From assembly GCA_035369845.1 (NCBI GenBank), contig DAOOVD010000041.1, forward strand, positions 1 to 22,984: a stretch of 22,984 nt of DNA, given 5' to 3'. Shown here in pieces: positions 14,404-20,955 of this stretch. Made by a program: the position numbers and the translations under genes. Source of the DNA: DAOOVD01 sp035369845. Lineage in GTDB: Bacteria; Bacillota; Desulfotomaculia; Desulfotomaculales; Pelotomaculaceae. Numbering within the stretch: position 1 is the stretch's first letter; every line of letters starts with the position of its first letter. The notes beneath the pieces are model-generated. The model searched no databases and was not told the DNA's origin. It saw only the letters and a program-made list of their open reading frames with translations.

Positions 14404-14652
14404 TTACTGGTTGACCGCCTCGGCGGTCGCGGTTTCTTGGTTTGGACACGTTTCGTTTCCTTCTGATTCAAAAAAAATATCTTCAACAGATACTCCGTAG
14501 AAATCCGCAATTTTCTTAGCCAAAGGCAGCGAAGGCGTTCTTTCTCCTCTTTCAATCATGCCGAGCATTTGCGGCGTAATACCAATTTTCTTTGCTATTT
14601 CTGGTCTGGGGACATTGTTTCGTAGTGCAATTAGTTTCTCTCGCCTTTTCAA
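14404..14652 (-). CDS. Cro/CI-type HTH regulator, 82 aa
   Basis: Starts with TTG at 14652 behind GGGAGGGAAGGTA. Nearly the whole protein is one XRE domain: recognition region EIAKKIGITPQMLGMIERGE (18-37), then LAKKIADFYGVSVEDIFF (44-61). It is the first gene of the leftward operon and faces the larger repressor gene across a 161-bp control region, the arrangement of a cro/cI switch. As a single-domain protein it probably plays the Cro-like part; the assignment of roles is by analogy. Confidence 0.85.
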   Translation of the reverse strand: MKRREKLIALRNNVPRPEIAKKIGITPQMLGMIERGERTPSLPLAKKIADFYGVSVEDIFFESEGNETCPNQETATAEAVNQ

Positions 14653-14680
14653 TACCTTCCCTCCCTTCTGTGGAAACGTA

Positions 14681-14780
14681 TCGTGTCCTTCTGCTTCATA
14701 TTATATGGACACAACTTGTTTCTGTCAAGCTAAATAAGAAACTTTTTGTGTCCTTTATGGTAAAGAAACAATGCGTGTCT
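14681..14780. promoter_or_regulatory. Operator cluster with four GTGTCC/GGACAC boxes between the divergent regulators
   Basis: The control region has the box as TCGTGTCC at 14681-14688, GGACAC at 14707-14712, GTGTCC at 14748-14753 and a variant GTGTCT at 14775-14780. The second and fourth abut the -10 elements of the leftward and rightward promoters. An exact reverse-complement copy of the first (GGACACGA, 15785-15792) sits in the promoter of the peptidase gene. They are probable binding sites of one or both HTH regulators. Confidence 0.65.
14700..14728 (-). promoter_or_regulatory. Consensus sigma-A promoter for the leftward early operon
   Basis: On the minus strand TTGACA (14728-14723) and TATAAT (14705-14700) are both perfect, separated by exactly 17 bases. 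The spacer contains a GTGTCC box one base from the -10. It points at the Cro-like gene starting at 14652, leaving a short leader. Such a strong promoter needs tight repression in the integrated state. Confidence 0.88.
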
Positions 14781-14786
14781 TATAAT
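14758..14786 (+). promoter_or_regulatory. Rightward promoter for the repressor gene
   Basis: A perfect -10 TATAAT at 14781-14786 has a poor -35 (TGGTAA at 14758-14763, 17-base spacer). The variant box GTGTCT directly touches the -10. The repressor ATG is at 14814, with GGAGGT at 14795-14800 and AGGTG at 14801-14805. A weak -35 suggests activation or autoregulation, as at maintenance promoters of temperate phages. Confidence 0.6.
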
Positions 14787-14813
14787 ATGTTTACGGAGGT
14801 AGGTGTTACTTGA

Positions 14814-15239
14814 ATGGAAAAGTATTTACTGCCAGAACGACTAAAACGCTTACGAGAAGCAAAAGGGTTAAGCCAATACGATTTGGCAAAAGCCTTAGGA
14901 TATTCACGTGGACAAATAGGTAACTACGAACAGGGAACGAGGAGGCCAGATCCAGAAACCCTCCAAAAGCTCGCTGACTTTTTTGGCTGTAGCGTAGACT
15001 ATTTATTAGGCAGAAGCGAGGGCTACCGGAAACAAAACGATCCATCCACCCCCGCCTGGTGGTACCGCGACACCCCGCCGACAAAGATGGAGCTGGAGGA
15101 ATTTCTGAAGAACGCCAACGTCTACTTCGATGGGGCACCGCTGGACGAAGAGGATAAAGAGGATATCCTTGATTACCTGGCCTGGAAGTGGGAACGGGAA
15201 AAGAAGAAGAGGGAGAAAGAAAACAGAGGTAATAAATAA
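14814..15239 (+). CDS. CI/ImmR-type repressor with N-terminal HTH, 141 aa
   Basis: The N-terminal XRE domain spans about 6-67 with recognition region QYDLAKALGYSRGQIGNYEQ (21-40) and the common tail DFFGCSVDYLLGRSE. The C-terminal half (75-141) is acidic then strongly basic and contains no peptidase (LexA/S24) domain. Repressors of this build in Gram-positive elements are usually inactivated by an ImmA-type peptidase, and such a gene (15836-16255) lies three genes downstream. It should bind the GTGTCC boxes and keep the early promoter silent; this pairing is inferred from context. Confidence 0.85.
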   Translation: MEKYLLPERLKRLREAKGLSQYDLAKALGYSRGQIGNYEQGTRRPDPETLQKLADFFGCSVDYLLGRSEGYRKQNDPSTPAWWYRDTPPTKMELEEFLKNANVYFDGAPLDEEDKEDILDYLAWKWEREKKKREKENRGNK

Positions 15240-15259
15240 ATTAATAAAGGAAACCGGAA

Positions 15260-15460
15260 ATGAAAATCAGAGATGTACTTAAGCTGTTAAAAGAAGACGG
15301 CTGGTATTTTGTATCCCAAAAAGGTAGCCACAGGCAACTTAAACATCCCGTCAAGCCGGGCCGGGTAACGGTGGCCGGGCATCCGAGCAAAGATTTGCAC
15401 CCTGAGATTCTTGACAGCATTTTAAAACAGGCTGGATTAAAGGAGAGAAAAAGAAAATGA
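15260..15460 (+). CDS. hicA: HicA-type mRNA interferase toxin
   Basis: A 66-residue dsRBD-like toxin: MKIRDVLKLLKEDGW, then KGSHRQLKHP with the catalytic histidine H24, and a GHPSKDLHPEILDSILKQAG C-terminal helix. HicA proteins cut mRNA and stop translation until bound by HicB. Start ATG at 15260 follows AAAGGAAACC. The stop overlaps the hicB ATG (ATGA), so antitoxin synthesis is coupled. All residues expected for activity appear present. Confidence 0.93.
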   Translation: MKIRDVLKLLKEDGWYFVSQKGSHRQLKHPVKPGRVTVAGHPSKDLHPEILDSILKQAGLKERKRK

Positions 15461-15669
15461 GGTATGCCGTAATCATAAAGAAAACGAAAGATAATTATTC
15501 TGCTTACCTACCTGACGTGCCTGGTTGTGTGGCAGCAGGAGACACGCCAGAAGAAACCTTGAAACTCTTAACCGAGGCCCTGGAAATGCACATACAGGGA
15601 TTAAAAGAAGATGGATTGCCGGTGCCAGAACCAGTAACAAAGGCTGATTATGTCGAAGTAGCGGTATAA
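15457..15669 (+). CDS. hicB: HicB-type antitoxin (short form)
   Basis: A 70-residue protein with the partial RNase H fold of HicB: YAVIIKKTKDNYSAYLPDVPGC (3-24), DTPEETLKLLTEALEMHI, and LPVPEP near the end. It should bind and silence HicA. The form is short and has no C-terminal ribbon-helix-helix or HTH DNA-binding domain, so autoregulation of the pair probably relies on another repressor, perhaps the CI-type gene just upstream with which it could be co-transcribed. A terminator follows at 15739-15774. Confidence 0.9.
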   Translation: MRYAVIIKKTKDNYSAYLPDVPGCVAAGDTPEETLKLLTEALEMHIQGLKEDGLPVPEPVTKADYVEVAV

Positions 15670-15738
15670 ATAAGCGCTGGAAGCACCTGCGAAACAGATT
15701 GATCATTAAACAAGATAAATTAAAGTTTATATCTTTAG

Positions 15739-15774
15739 AAACCTGCTACTCATAATATTTGTAGCAGGTTTTGG
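15739..15774 (+). terminator. Intrinsic terminator after hicB
   Basis: An 11-bp perfect stem, AAACCTGCTAC (15739-15749) with GTAGCAGGTTT (15761-15771), closes an 11-base loop and is followed by a short T run (TTTT within 15769-15772). It ends the repressor-hicAB unit. The peptidase gene has its own promoter overlapping the end of this stem. Confidence 0.82.
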
Positions 15775-15798
15775 CATAATTTAGGGACACGACATAAT
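15771..15798 (+). promoter_or_regulatory. Promoter of the ImmA-like gene with operator box in the spacer
   Basis: TTGGCA (15771-15776) and CATAAT (15793-15798) match the sigma-A elements at 5 of 6 positions each with a 16-base spacer. The spacer ends with GGACACGA (15785-15792), identical in reverse complement to the box at 14681-14688. Thus the peptidase gene is likely under the same repressor as the early operon. Confidence 0.62.
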
Positions 15799-15835
15799 TC
15801 GACACCGTTTTTCAATGGGCAAGCAGGTGATCTTT

Positions 15836-16255
15836 TTGAATTACATAAAGCAGTCCGTTAATCAACTGGTGAATGAATATAAAACAAACGACCCATACCG
15901 TTTAGCGCAGGAAATCGGTATTGACATAGATGAATACCCATTTCGCCAAATCAAGGGCCTGATACTCGAAATAGCCGGGATGATTACCATTGTCCTTAAT
16001 TCCAACCTCCCAGATTGGCTGAAGCGTGTCGTTCTGGCCCACGAACTGGGACACCGGCAGTTATCCCCGCAGGGAGCAGGATATTTCTTTCTCGCAGAAT
16101 ATACTTTGATGGAATCCAGGGTTGAATACGAGGCTAACAAGTTTGCGGTGGAATTGCTCACGTGGGGCGAAAACCCCGAGATAGACGAAACCCTGGAGAA
16201 ATTTGCGTCCAAGATTGGGGTGCCGGTAGAAATGATGCGGTACAAGATAATCTAG
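15836..16255 (+). CDS. ImmA/IrrE-family metallopeptidase (M78)
   Basis: A zinc metallopeptidase with HELGH (residues 76-80 counted from an ATG at 15815) and the third-ligand segment EYEANKFAVELL (104-115). Relatives cleave their partner HTH repressor and release the element from dormancy, for example ImmA of ICEBs1. The TTG start at 15836 is preferred (139 aa): AGGTG lies 6 nt upstream and the promoter at 15771-15798 would leave the ATG at 15815 almost without leader or binding site. The likely substrate is the CI/ImmR-type protein at 14814-15239, unusually separated from it by hicAB and a terminator. Confidence 0.85.
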   Translation: MNYIKQSVNQLVNEYKTNDPYRLAQEIGIDIDEYPFRQIKGLILEIAGMITIVLNSNLPDWLKRVVLAHELGHRQLSPQGAGYFFLAEYTLMESRVEYEANKFAVELLTWGENPEIDETLEKFASKIGVPVEMMRYKII

Positions 16256-16337
16256 GATAAGATAAGCTATACAGGCGAAAAGGGCTGGTTGCGGGCCGAA
16301 AGTTAAGGTGGAGTGATTTGATAAGGGGGGCGTTAGG

Positions 16338-17243
16338 TTGAAGTGTCCATCATGTGGATTTGAGGATGAAGGAAGGTTTTGTAGTAATTGCGGAACGAGG
16401 CTAAGTGACGAGATGTCAGCGACGGCAGAAGTGGCTCCTGCCCCTGGAGGGAATAGAATAACCTTGGCGTTCGGTAAATCGACATCAAAGAATTATAGTT
16501 TCGCAGTAGAACTTGCAATGAAATATCCAACTTACACAGAAGAACAAGTTGGTAAAGATATTACCCACAAAGTAACATTTGGCTTTGATGAAGTAGATGC
16601 CTTGAAAGAACTTTTGGACTTGGTTGGACAATGGAAATCAACCACCTTATATTTAAATAATAAAGCTATACCTTTTGCGAAAATATTTCCAGTAATTCAT
16701 TGTTACGCAGAACGCCAAAAAGCATATAGACCCGAAGAATATTGTTTTGGGCGTGACGATGCCTATGATAAAAACGACAACGATTTCGGATGTAGATATG
16801 TCGGCATTGAACTTTATGGATGGAGAGGACTTGACGGTTTTGGCGAAATGAGAAGTGACGGCACTTTTATTGTTAATAAAGATAAACTTATACATACCAT
16901 TGCTAGAAATTTAGAAGATTTCTTAATTTGTCCTGCCCTTGATGTAAAAGCAATTGAAAATAAATTAAAATCTTTCCCATCTGCAATTAATCCTAAAAAA
17001 GATAATGATTGGGAGTATTTAACTAAATATCAAGATGGAAAAGAAATAGCTATTGCGGTAAGAAAAAAATGGAAAAGCAAAGGTCGTGGATACGTAGTAA
17101 AAGATTATGATAAAGAAGAAAAACTTAATGAAATCGTTATTGAGGTTCCAAAGGTAAAACAGTCTGCAAAATCAAGTGGGTGCCTCTTGCCAGTAGTTAC
17201 AATAATTCTTATCATCATAGCCCTAGTAGTGGCTTTAAATTAG
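16338..17243 (+). CDS. Zinc-ribbon protein with C-terminal membrane anchor, 301 aa; AT-rich cargo gene
   Basis: Starts with TTG at 16338 after a GGGGGG site. Residues 3-19 form a zinc ribbon (CPSC and CSNC). The middle (about 35-250) is an unrecognised globular domain with motifs such as KDITHKVTFGFDEVDALKELL and CRYVGIELYGWRGLDGFGEM. The last 20 residues (about 278-298) are one hydrophobic helix, so the protein is probably tail-anchored with the domain in the cytoplasm. The gene is clearly more AT-rich than its neighbours and sits between peptidase and integrase, a usual slot for morons or defence genes. Function unknown; a sensor or exclusion role is speculation. Confidence 0.8.
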   Translation: MKCPSCGFEDEGRFCSNCGTRLSDEMSATAEVAPAPGGNRITLAFGKSTSKNYSFAVELAMKYPTYTEEQVGKDITHKVTFGFDEVDALKELLDLVGQWKSTTLYLNNKAIPFAKIFPVIHCYAERQKAYRPEEYCFGRDDAYDKNDNDFGCRYVGIELYGWRGLDGFGEMRSDGTFIVNKDKLIHTIARNLEDFLICPALDVKAIENKLKSFPSAINPKKDNDWEYLTKYQDGKEIAIAVRKKWKSKGRGYVVKDYDKEEKLNEIVIEVPKVKQSAKSSGCLLPVVTIILIIIALVVALN

Positions 17244-17333
17244 TTAAAAATGAATATTAAATCTATTCCTACGCAATTTCAACAAATATTCCACATGAAA
17301 TAATCCCGGCCCCGACGGGTTTGAGGTGACACC

Positions 17334-18536
17334 ATGGCCAAGGGCCACGTCCGACAACTAAAGAGCGGCTCCTGGGAACTGGTCTTCGACCTCCCCCGGG
17401 AGCCCGGGCAAAAACGCCGACAGAAAAGCATCACCGTGAAAGCGGCCGGCAAGAAGGAGGCCGAGGCAAAGCTTCGGGAGATCCTGCGGCAGGTAGATAC
17501 AAACACATACGTCGATGCGGGGAAAATGACAGTGGAGGAATTCCTCCGGAACTGGCTCAGGGACTATTGCGAGCCGAACCTGCGGCAGACCACCGTAGAC
17601 GGCTATAAAGTCATTATAGAAAAGCACCTTATTCCCGCCCTGGGACACGTCCAACTTTCCAAGCTACAGCCGGCACACATACAGGAATACTACAGAAAGG
17701 CCCTGACGGAGGGCCGGAAGGACGGCAAGGGCAAGGAGCTCTCCCCCACCACCGTACTGCACCACCACCGGCTTTTGCACCGGGCACTTGAGACGGCAGT
17801 GAAATGGCAGCTTATCGGGCGCAACATATGTGATGCTGTTGAGCCGCCCAGGGCCAGGCGGTACCGGGCAAAAGTGTACGATGAAGAAGCGGTGGCAAAA
17901 CTGTTAAAATTGAGCGAAGGCACACCCCTTTACATGCCCATCCTTCTTACTTTGGCCACCGGCCTGCGCCGGGGAGAACTGCTTGCACTCCGGTGGTCAG
18001 ACTTCGATCCCGAACGGAAAATAATTATTGTGGACGAGGCCCTTTTGAACACGTCGGGAGGACCGTCATTCGACGAACCGAAAACCGATGAAAGCCGGCG
18101 CCCGGTGGCCCTACCGGAGACAATTGTATCTGAATTGCTGCGCCACAAAAAACGGCAAGCGAAAGACAGGCTTCACGCCGGCGAGTTTTGGGAAGATAAC
18201 GACCTGATATGCTGCCGCGAGGACGGGAGTAGGTGGCACCCAGGGACGTTCTCAGATAACTTCAGCAGGTTCCTTGAAAAGCATGGTCTGCCGCATGTCC
18301 GTTTTCACGACCTGCGGCACACTCACGCCTCCCTACTTCTGCGCCAGGGCATCCATCCAAAGGTTGTGAGTGAGCGCCTGGGTCATAGCCGGATAGGGAT
18401 AACGATGGACCTTTACAGCCACGTCCTCCCCGGGATGCAGGACGAGGTGGCAAAACAGCTTGATAAAAACTTATTTAACCGGCTAAATACAGGTAAAAAA
18501 CATCCAACAATTCATCCAACAAAACGTCCAACATAA
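17334..18536 (+). CDS. int: Tyrosine recombinase (phage-type integrase)
   Basis: A 400-residue site-specific recombinase that should insert and excise the element at tRNA-Sec. The N-terminal arm-binding domain (1-60, GSWELVFDLPREPG region) and SAM-like core-binding domain (65-165) precede the catalytic domain with R212 (TGLRRGE), H325 and R328 (FHDLRHTH), H351 (LGHSR) and the nucleophile Y361 (MDLYSHV). Start ATG at 17334 follows GAGGTGACACC. The 3' end of the gene overlaps a set of TCCAACA repeats, and the attachment site begins about 100 bp after the stop codon. Intact and probably active. Confidence 0.96.
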   Translation: MAKGHVRQLKSGSWELVFDLPREPGQKRRQKSITVKAAGKKEAEAKLREILRQVDTNTYVDAGKMTVEEFLRNWLRDYCEPNLRQTTVDGYKVIIEKHLIPALGHVQLSKLQPAHIQEYYRKALTEGRKDGKGKELSPTTVLHHHRLLHRALETAVKWQLIGRNICDAVEPPRARRYRAKVYDEEAVAKLLKLSEGTPLYMPILLTLATGLRRGELLALRWSDFDPERKIIIVDEALLNTSGGPSFDEPKTDESRRPVALPETIVSELLRHKKRQAKDRLHAGEFWEDNDLICCREDGSRWHPGTFSDNFSRFLEKHGLPHVRFHDLRHTHASLLLRQGIHPKVVSERLGHSRIGITMDLYSHVLPGMQDEVAKQLDKNLFNRLNTGKKHPTIHPTKRPT

Positions 18537-18543
18537 TGTTGGA
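18503..18543. repeat. TCCAACA repeats at 12-bp intervals ending in a palindrome; candidate arm-type sites
   Basis: TCCAACA starts at 18503, 18515 and 18527, exactly 12 bp apart, and its reverse complement TGTTGGA is at 18537-18543. The last two form a perfect 17-bp palindrome, TCCAACATAATGTTGGA, which contains the integrase stop codon. Located 97 bp before the attachment core, they fit arm-type integrase or excisionase binding sites. The repeats encode the odd HPTIHPTKRPT tail of integrase, so the tail may be a by-product of the DNA site. Confidence 0.68.
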
Positions 18544-18639
18544 TATGACGGTATTTTGGGTACTGTTTAAAGATTAGAAACCTAGATAAATCAAGGCTTC
18601 GGCGTGTTTATGGATTCCGTCGAAAGCTTTGCGACCGAA

Positions 18640-18705
18640 CTTCAAAACCAGTCGTCGGGCAGCGCTCCTGTCCGTGGTGGGTTCGATTCCCACACACTCC
18701 CGCCA
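18640..18705 (+). other. selC: Attachment site: 3' half of a tRNA-Sec gene
   Basis: From the anticodon loop CTTCAAA (18640-18646, anticodon TCA at 18642-18644) to the encoded CCA (18703-18705) the sequence folds as the 3' half of selenocysteine tRNA: anticodon stem strand ACCAG, a long variable arm (CGGGCAG 18656-18662 with CTGTCCG 18668-18674), T arm GTGGG/CCCAC around TTCGATT, an 8-base acceptor strand ACACTCCC and discriminator G. The 5' half is absent: no GGGAGTGT lies upstream, and the five bases before the loop do not pair with ACCAG. Recombination therefore took place at or near the anticodon loop. This is the chromosomal remnant; the intact tRNA should be at the other end. Confidence 0.88.
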
Positions 18706-18717
18706 GGAAAATAAAGG

Positions 18718-18741
18718 CTTCCGGGGTCCTGGAGGTTTTTT
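18718..18741 (+). terminator. Original terminator of the tRNA-Sec gene
   Basis: CTTCCGG (18718-18724) pairs with CTGGAGG (18729-18735) with wobbles, followed by six T. It lies 12 bp after the tRNA CCA, fitting the terminator of the former selC transcript and supporting that sequence right of 18705 is chromosomal. Confidence 0.65.
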
Positions 18742-18763
18742 ACTTTTAATAAGGGGTGTCAAA

Positions 18764-19243
18764 CTATTTAAATACACTGTCAAATTCTTTGCGGCCGTTA
18801 TAGAACCAGAGGTGAAAACCGTACCATATCAAAAAGCTGAAAAACCAGATAACATATGAGTAATACCAGTCGTATCCGTCATGATATTTCAATAAATTTG
18901 TAAACCGCTCGACAGCAAACTCAAAGCCCGTTAACACACTTGTCCACAAAAATAACCAAGTAATCTGTTCGCGAAGTCTGAGCGGGAAATATCTGACCCA
19001 CAACATGGCTGTTACAGGCGCTATTACGAAATTAACAGGCCAGGACACATCGTCAGGTTTGTTTGTAATCCGCGAGGGAAAAGTCCACCAGTTAAAACTC
19101 ATCCCCAGAAAGCACCAGATATTGGCATAAAAACTGGCAAACAATCCAACGGGAACAAATCTTTTCATTCCTTTTCTCTTTAGGAAAAGCAGCAATACTG
19201 CAATAATCATTGAACCGTATTGAATTAGAATCTCAGCGTTCAT
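18764..19243 (-). CDS. Small multi-pass membrane protein (CBO0543-like), 159 aa
   Basis: Starts with ATG at 19243 after GGAGTGAA. About four or five hydrophobic helices are visible (roughly 4-21, 28-50, 70-88, 95-112 and 128-148), with aromatic-rich ends (WYYSYVIWFFSFLIWYGFHLWFY split by the last helix). Size, helix pattern and the FPSRITNKP loop recall the CBO0543 family of spore-former membrane proteins, whose function is unknown. First chromosomal gene beyond the attachment site. Confidence 0.75.
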   Translation of the reverse strand: MNAEILIQYGSMIIAVLLLFLKRKGMKRFVPVGLFASFYANIWCFLGMSFNWWTFPSRITNKPDDVSWPVNFVIAPVTAMLWVRYFPLRLREQITWLFLWTSVLTGFEFAVERFTNLLKYHDGYDWYYSYVIWFFSFLIWYGFHLWFYNGRKEFDSVFK

Positions 19244-19399
19244 TTCTTCACTCCAACTTTTTAATCTTCTTTCACAAGTTCAATACTTTCCCAATCTGGT
19301 CATATTTATTAAAAAAATGCATCCAAAGATGTTTTGCCTTGAAGCCTTCGGTTTCATTACTGCTGTGCGGAGCACCGGAATCGCCGTTGACAGGCTGTT

Positions 19400-19438
19400 C
19401 CCAAAATAAGAAAAGGACGAAGACAGCGCCTTCGTCCT
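19400..19438 (-). terminator. Intrinsic terminator after the MFS gene
   Basis: On the minus strand AGGACGAAG (19438-19430) pairs perfectly with CTTCGTCCT (19422-19414), 7-base loop, followed by TTTCTTATTTT. It ends the MFS transcript about 53 bp past the stop codon. The rest of 19244-19490 has no convincing gene. Confidence 0.85.
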
Positions 19439-19490
19439 ACCGCCGACAACCGTCGGGGATCTTGAGGGTTTGAAGGAAACGGGCGATATT

Positions 19491-20852
19491 TCACGCCTCG
19501 ATTTCCTCCAGTACCTTGCCTTTCGTTTCCCGGCCAAAAGCCCATACCACCAGAGCGGCAAACACCAGTAAAGCCATGTTGACATGGAGCACCCAGACGA
19601 ATCCCGCGACAGAATAAATAAATCCGACTATCGTCGGCCCGGCTATTGCTCCCACCCTGCCGACGGCGGTAACGAACCCCATTCTTGCACCACGCGCTTT
19701 TGTCGGGAAATTTTCCGGACTGTAAACGTATACTATACCGTTAATGAGACCCACTACAATCAAAGTCGCCATCAGGAGGATAAAGCCCGTCAGCGGATCT
19801 TTTCCAAAAAGGAATAGGAAATAGGGTAAAATGCCGTACAACACGAATATACAGCAAAGCGAGATTTTTCGGCCGATGGAATCCGCAGAAACTCCGGAAA
19901 GCGGCGTCGCCAGAGCACCGAGCAAGGAGCCGAGGGCAAGGAACGAAAGCCCCGTGGCTAGCTTAAAGCCCAGTTCCGTTCTCAGCACGACGGGCATCCA
20001 TACCATAATGGCATATACACAGTATTGCAAACTGAACCACGCTATGGCCACCACTATCGTATATCTGGCCATTCCCCGGGTGAAGAGGTCGGTCACCCCG
20101 ATTCTCGTCCCGCTGCGATGTGTTCCGGCAATTTCTTTTTCAATTCTAACTGCTTCCTCAAAAGGAACCGTTACTTTGTTCAACACTCTCTTTTCTATCT
20201 TTTCAACTGTTCTTACCGCCTCTTCAATTTTGCCCTTTTCTAAAAGATACCTGACGGATTCAGGAAGAGAAGCCTTCGCAACAAAGTACATCAAGAAAGG
20301 CAACACACCGATTGCGAATCCCCATCTCCAACCGTAAGGAACCACAATTAAAAAACCCAGCGTATAGGCAAGCGCAACACCCAGAGAAAAACAGGCGTTG
20401 AAAATGCTTACAAATCTGCCCCGCACCTTTGCCGGAACATATTCCGCCATGTATGTAGAACCTACGGGAATTAAACCGCCCAGACCGATCCCAATGCAAA
20501 TGCGCAAAAAATACAGTTGTTCGAAGTTTTTGCTGAAAACCGCCACTCCTGTCAGAATGCTGTAGATCAAGATAGTGGTGTAGATAACCCTCAAACGCCC
20601 AAAACGGTCCGCCATTATTCCGGACAGCAGTGCCCCGATCAGCATACCGACGAAACCGGCCGAACCGAGAATACCCGCCTGAACTTTATTTAACTGCCAC
20701 TGCTCCATAATCTGGGGAAGACCGACCGACAATATCGTAGAATCGTATGCGTCAAAAAGAATGGTAAAACACAGCACCATCGCCATTATCAGATGCCATT
20801 TTGCTACTGGGAGGTTTTCCAGCCGCATTACCAAGTTCACGGGCTTTTCCAT
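19491..20852 (-). CDS. MFS transporter, aromatic-acid/niacin-type (AAHS/NiaP-like)
   Basis: A 453-residue, 12-helix proton symporter. The first helix has FDAYDS (33-38), the acidic motif typical of aromatic acid and nicotinate importers, and loop 2-3 has motif A as GIMADRFGRLRV (78-89). A central cytoplasmic loop (about 205-260) and a second motif A-like site, SADSIGRK, before helix 8-9 are seen; PENFPTKARG follows helix 10. Start ATG at 20852 after AAGGAGG. Its substrate is probably a carboxylate or the amide/nitrile handled by the hydrolase gene upstream, which is 103 bp away in the same direction. Substrate is inferred from context. Confidence 0.85.
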   Translation of the reverse strand: MEKPVNLVMRLENLPVAKWHLIMAMVLCFTILFDAYDSTILSVGLPQIMEQWQLNKVQAGILGSAGFVGMLIGALLSGIMADRFGRLRVIYTTILIYSILTGVAVFSKNFEQLYFLRICIGIGLGGLIPVGSTYMAEYVPAKVRGRFVSIFNACFSLGVALAYTLGFLIVVPYGWRWGFAIGVLPFLMYFVAKASLPESVRYLLEKGKIEEAVRTVEKIEKRVLNKVTVPFEEAVRIEKEIAGTHRSGTRIGVTDLFTRGMARYTIVVAIAWFSLQYCVYAIMVWMPVVLRTELGFKLATGLSFLALGSLLGALATPLSGVSADSIGRKISLCCIFVLYGILPYFLFLFGKDPLTGFILLMATLIVVGLINGIVYVYSPENFPTKARGARMGFVTAVGRVGAIAGPTIVGFIYSVAGFVWVLHVNMALLVFAALVVWAFGRETKGKVLEEIEA

Positions 20853-20908
20853 AATTAATCAACTGACCTCCTTATCTAACGTTTAGCCGGATGAAAAAAC
20901 AAGATAAT

Positions 20909-20928
20909 GGCCTGCTGTAATGCAGGCC
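20909..20928 (-). terminator. Hairpin between hydrolase and transporter genes
   Basis: A perfect 7-bp stem, GGCCTGC (20909-20915) with GCAGGCC (20922-20928), lies between the two genes; on the minus strand a T6 run follows about 9 bases later. It is a weak terminator or attenuator that may lower transporter expression relative to the hydrolase. Confidence 0.5.
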
Positions 20929-20955
20929 TTGCCTGACTTTTGACGGTCAACTTAT

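Larger units (their letters stand above)
1..18705. mobile_element. Integrated temperate element (prophage-like), right-hand part, inserted in tRNA-Sec
   Basis: The right boundary is a 3' half of a tRNA-Sec gene (18640-18705) directly after a tyrosine integrase gene. Left of it lie divergent CI/Cro-like regulators, an ImmA-like peptidase, an excisionase-like HTH protein, a recombination module and a primase/helicase pair, the usual order of a temperate phage's lysogeny and early regions. Since only the 3' half of the tRNA is here, the intact reconstituted tRNA gene is expected at the left end, outside the window. No capsid, portal, terminase or conjugation gene is visible, so phage, phage satellite and integrative element cannot be told apart. 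The boundary is well supported; the element type is inferred. Confidence 0.88.

Noticed and set aside
14444..14450. A further GGACACG operator box inside the Cro-like gene
   Set aside because: It is in coding sequence, far from a -10 element, and a 7-base match can occur by chance.
14404..14555. The longer N-terminal extension of the zinc-ribbon/HTH protein reaching 14555
   Set aside because: It would overlap the Cro-like gene, has no ribosome binding site, and its sequence is very basic out-of-frame-type composition; ATG at 14348 has a site and starts just before the zinc ribbon.
18571..18705. A complete tRNA gene
   Set aside because: There is no 5' acceptor strand GGGAGTGT or D arm upstream, and the bases before the anticodon loop do not pair with ACCAG; only the 3' half is present.
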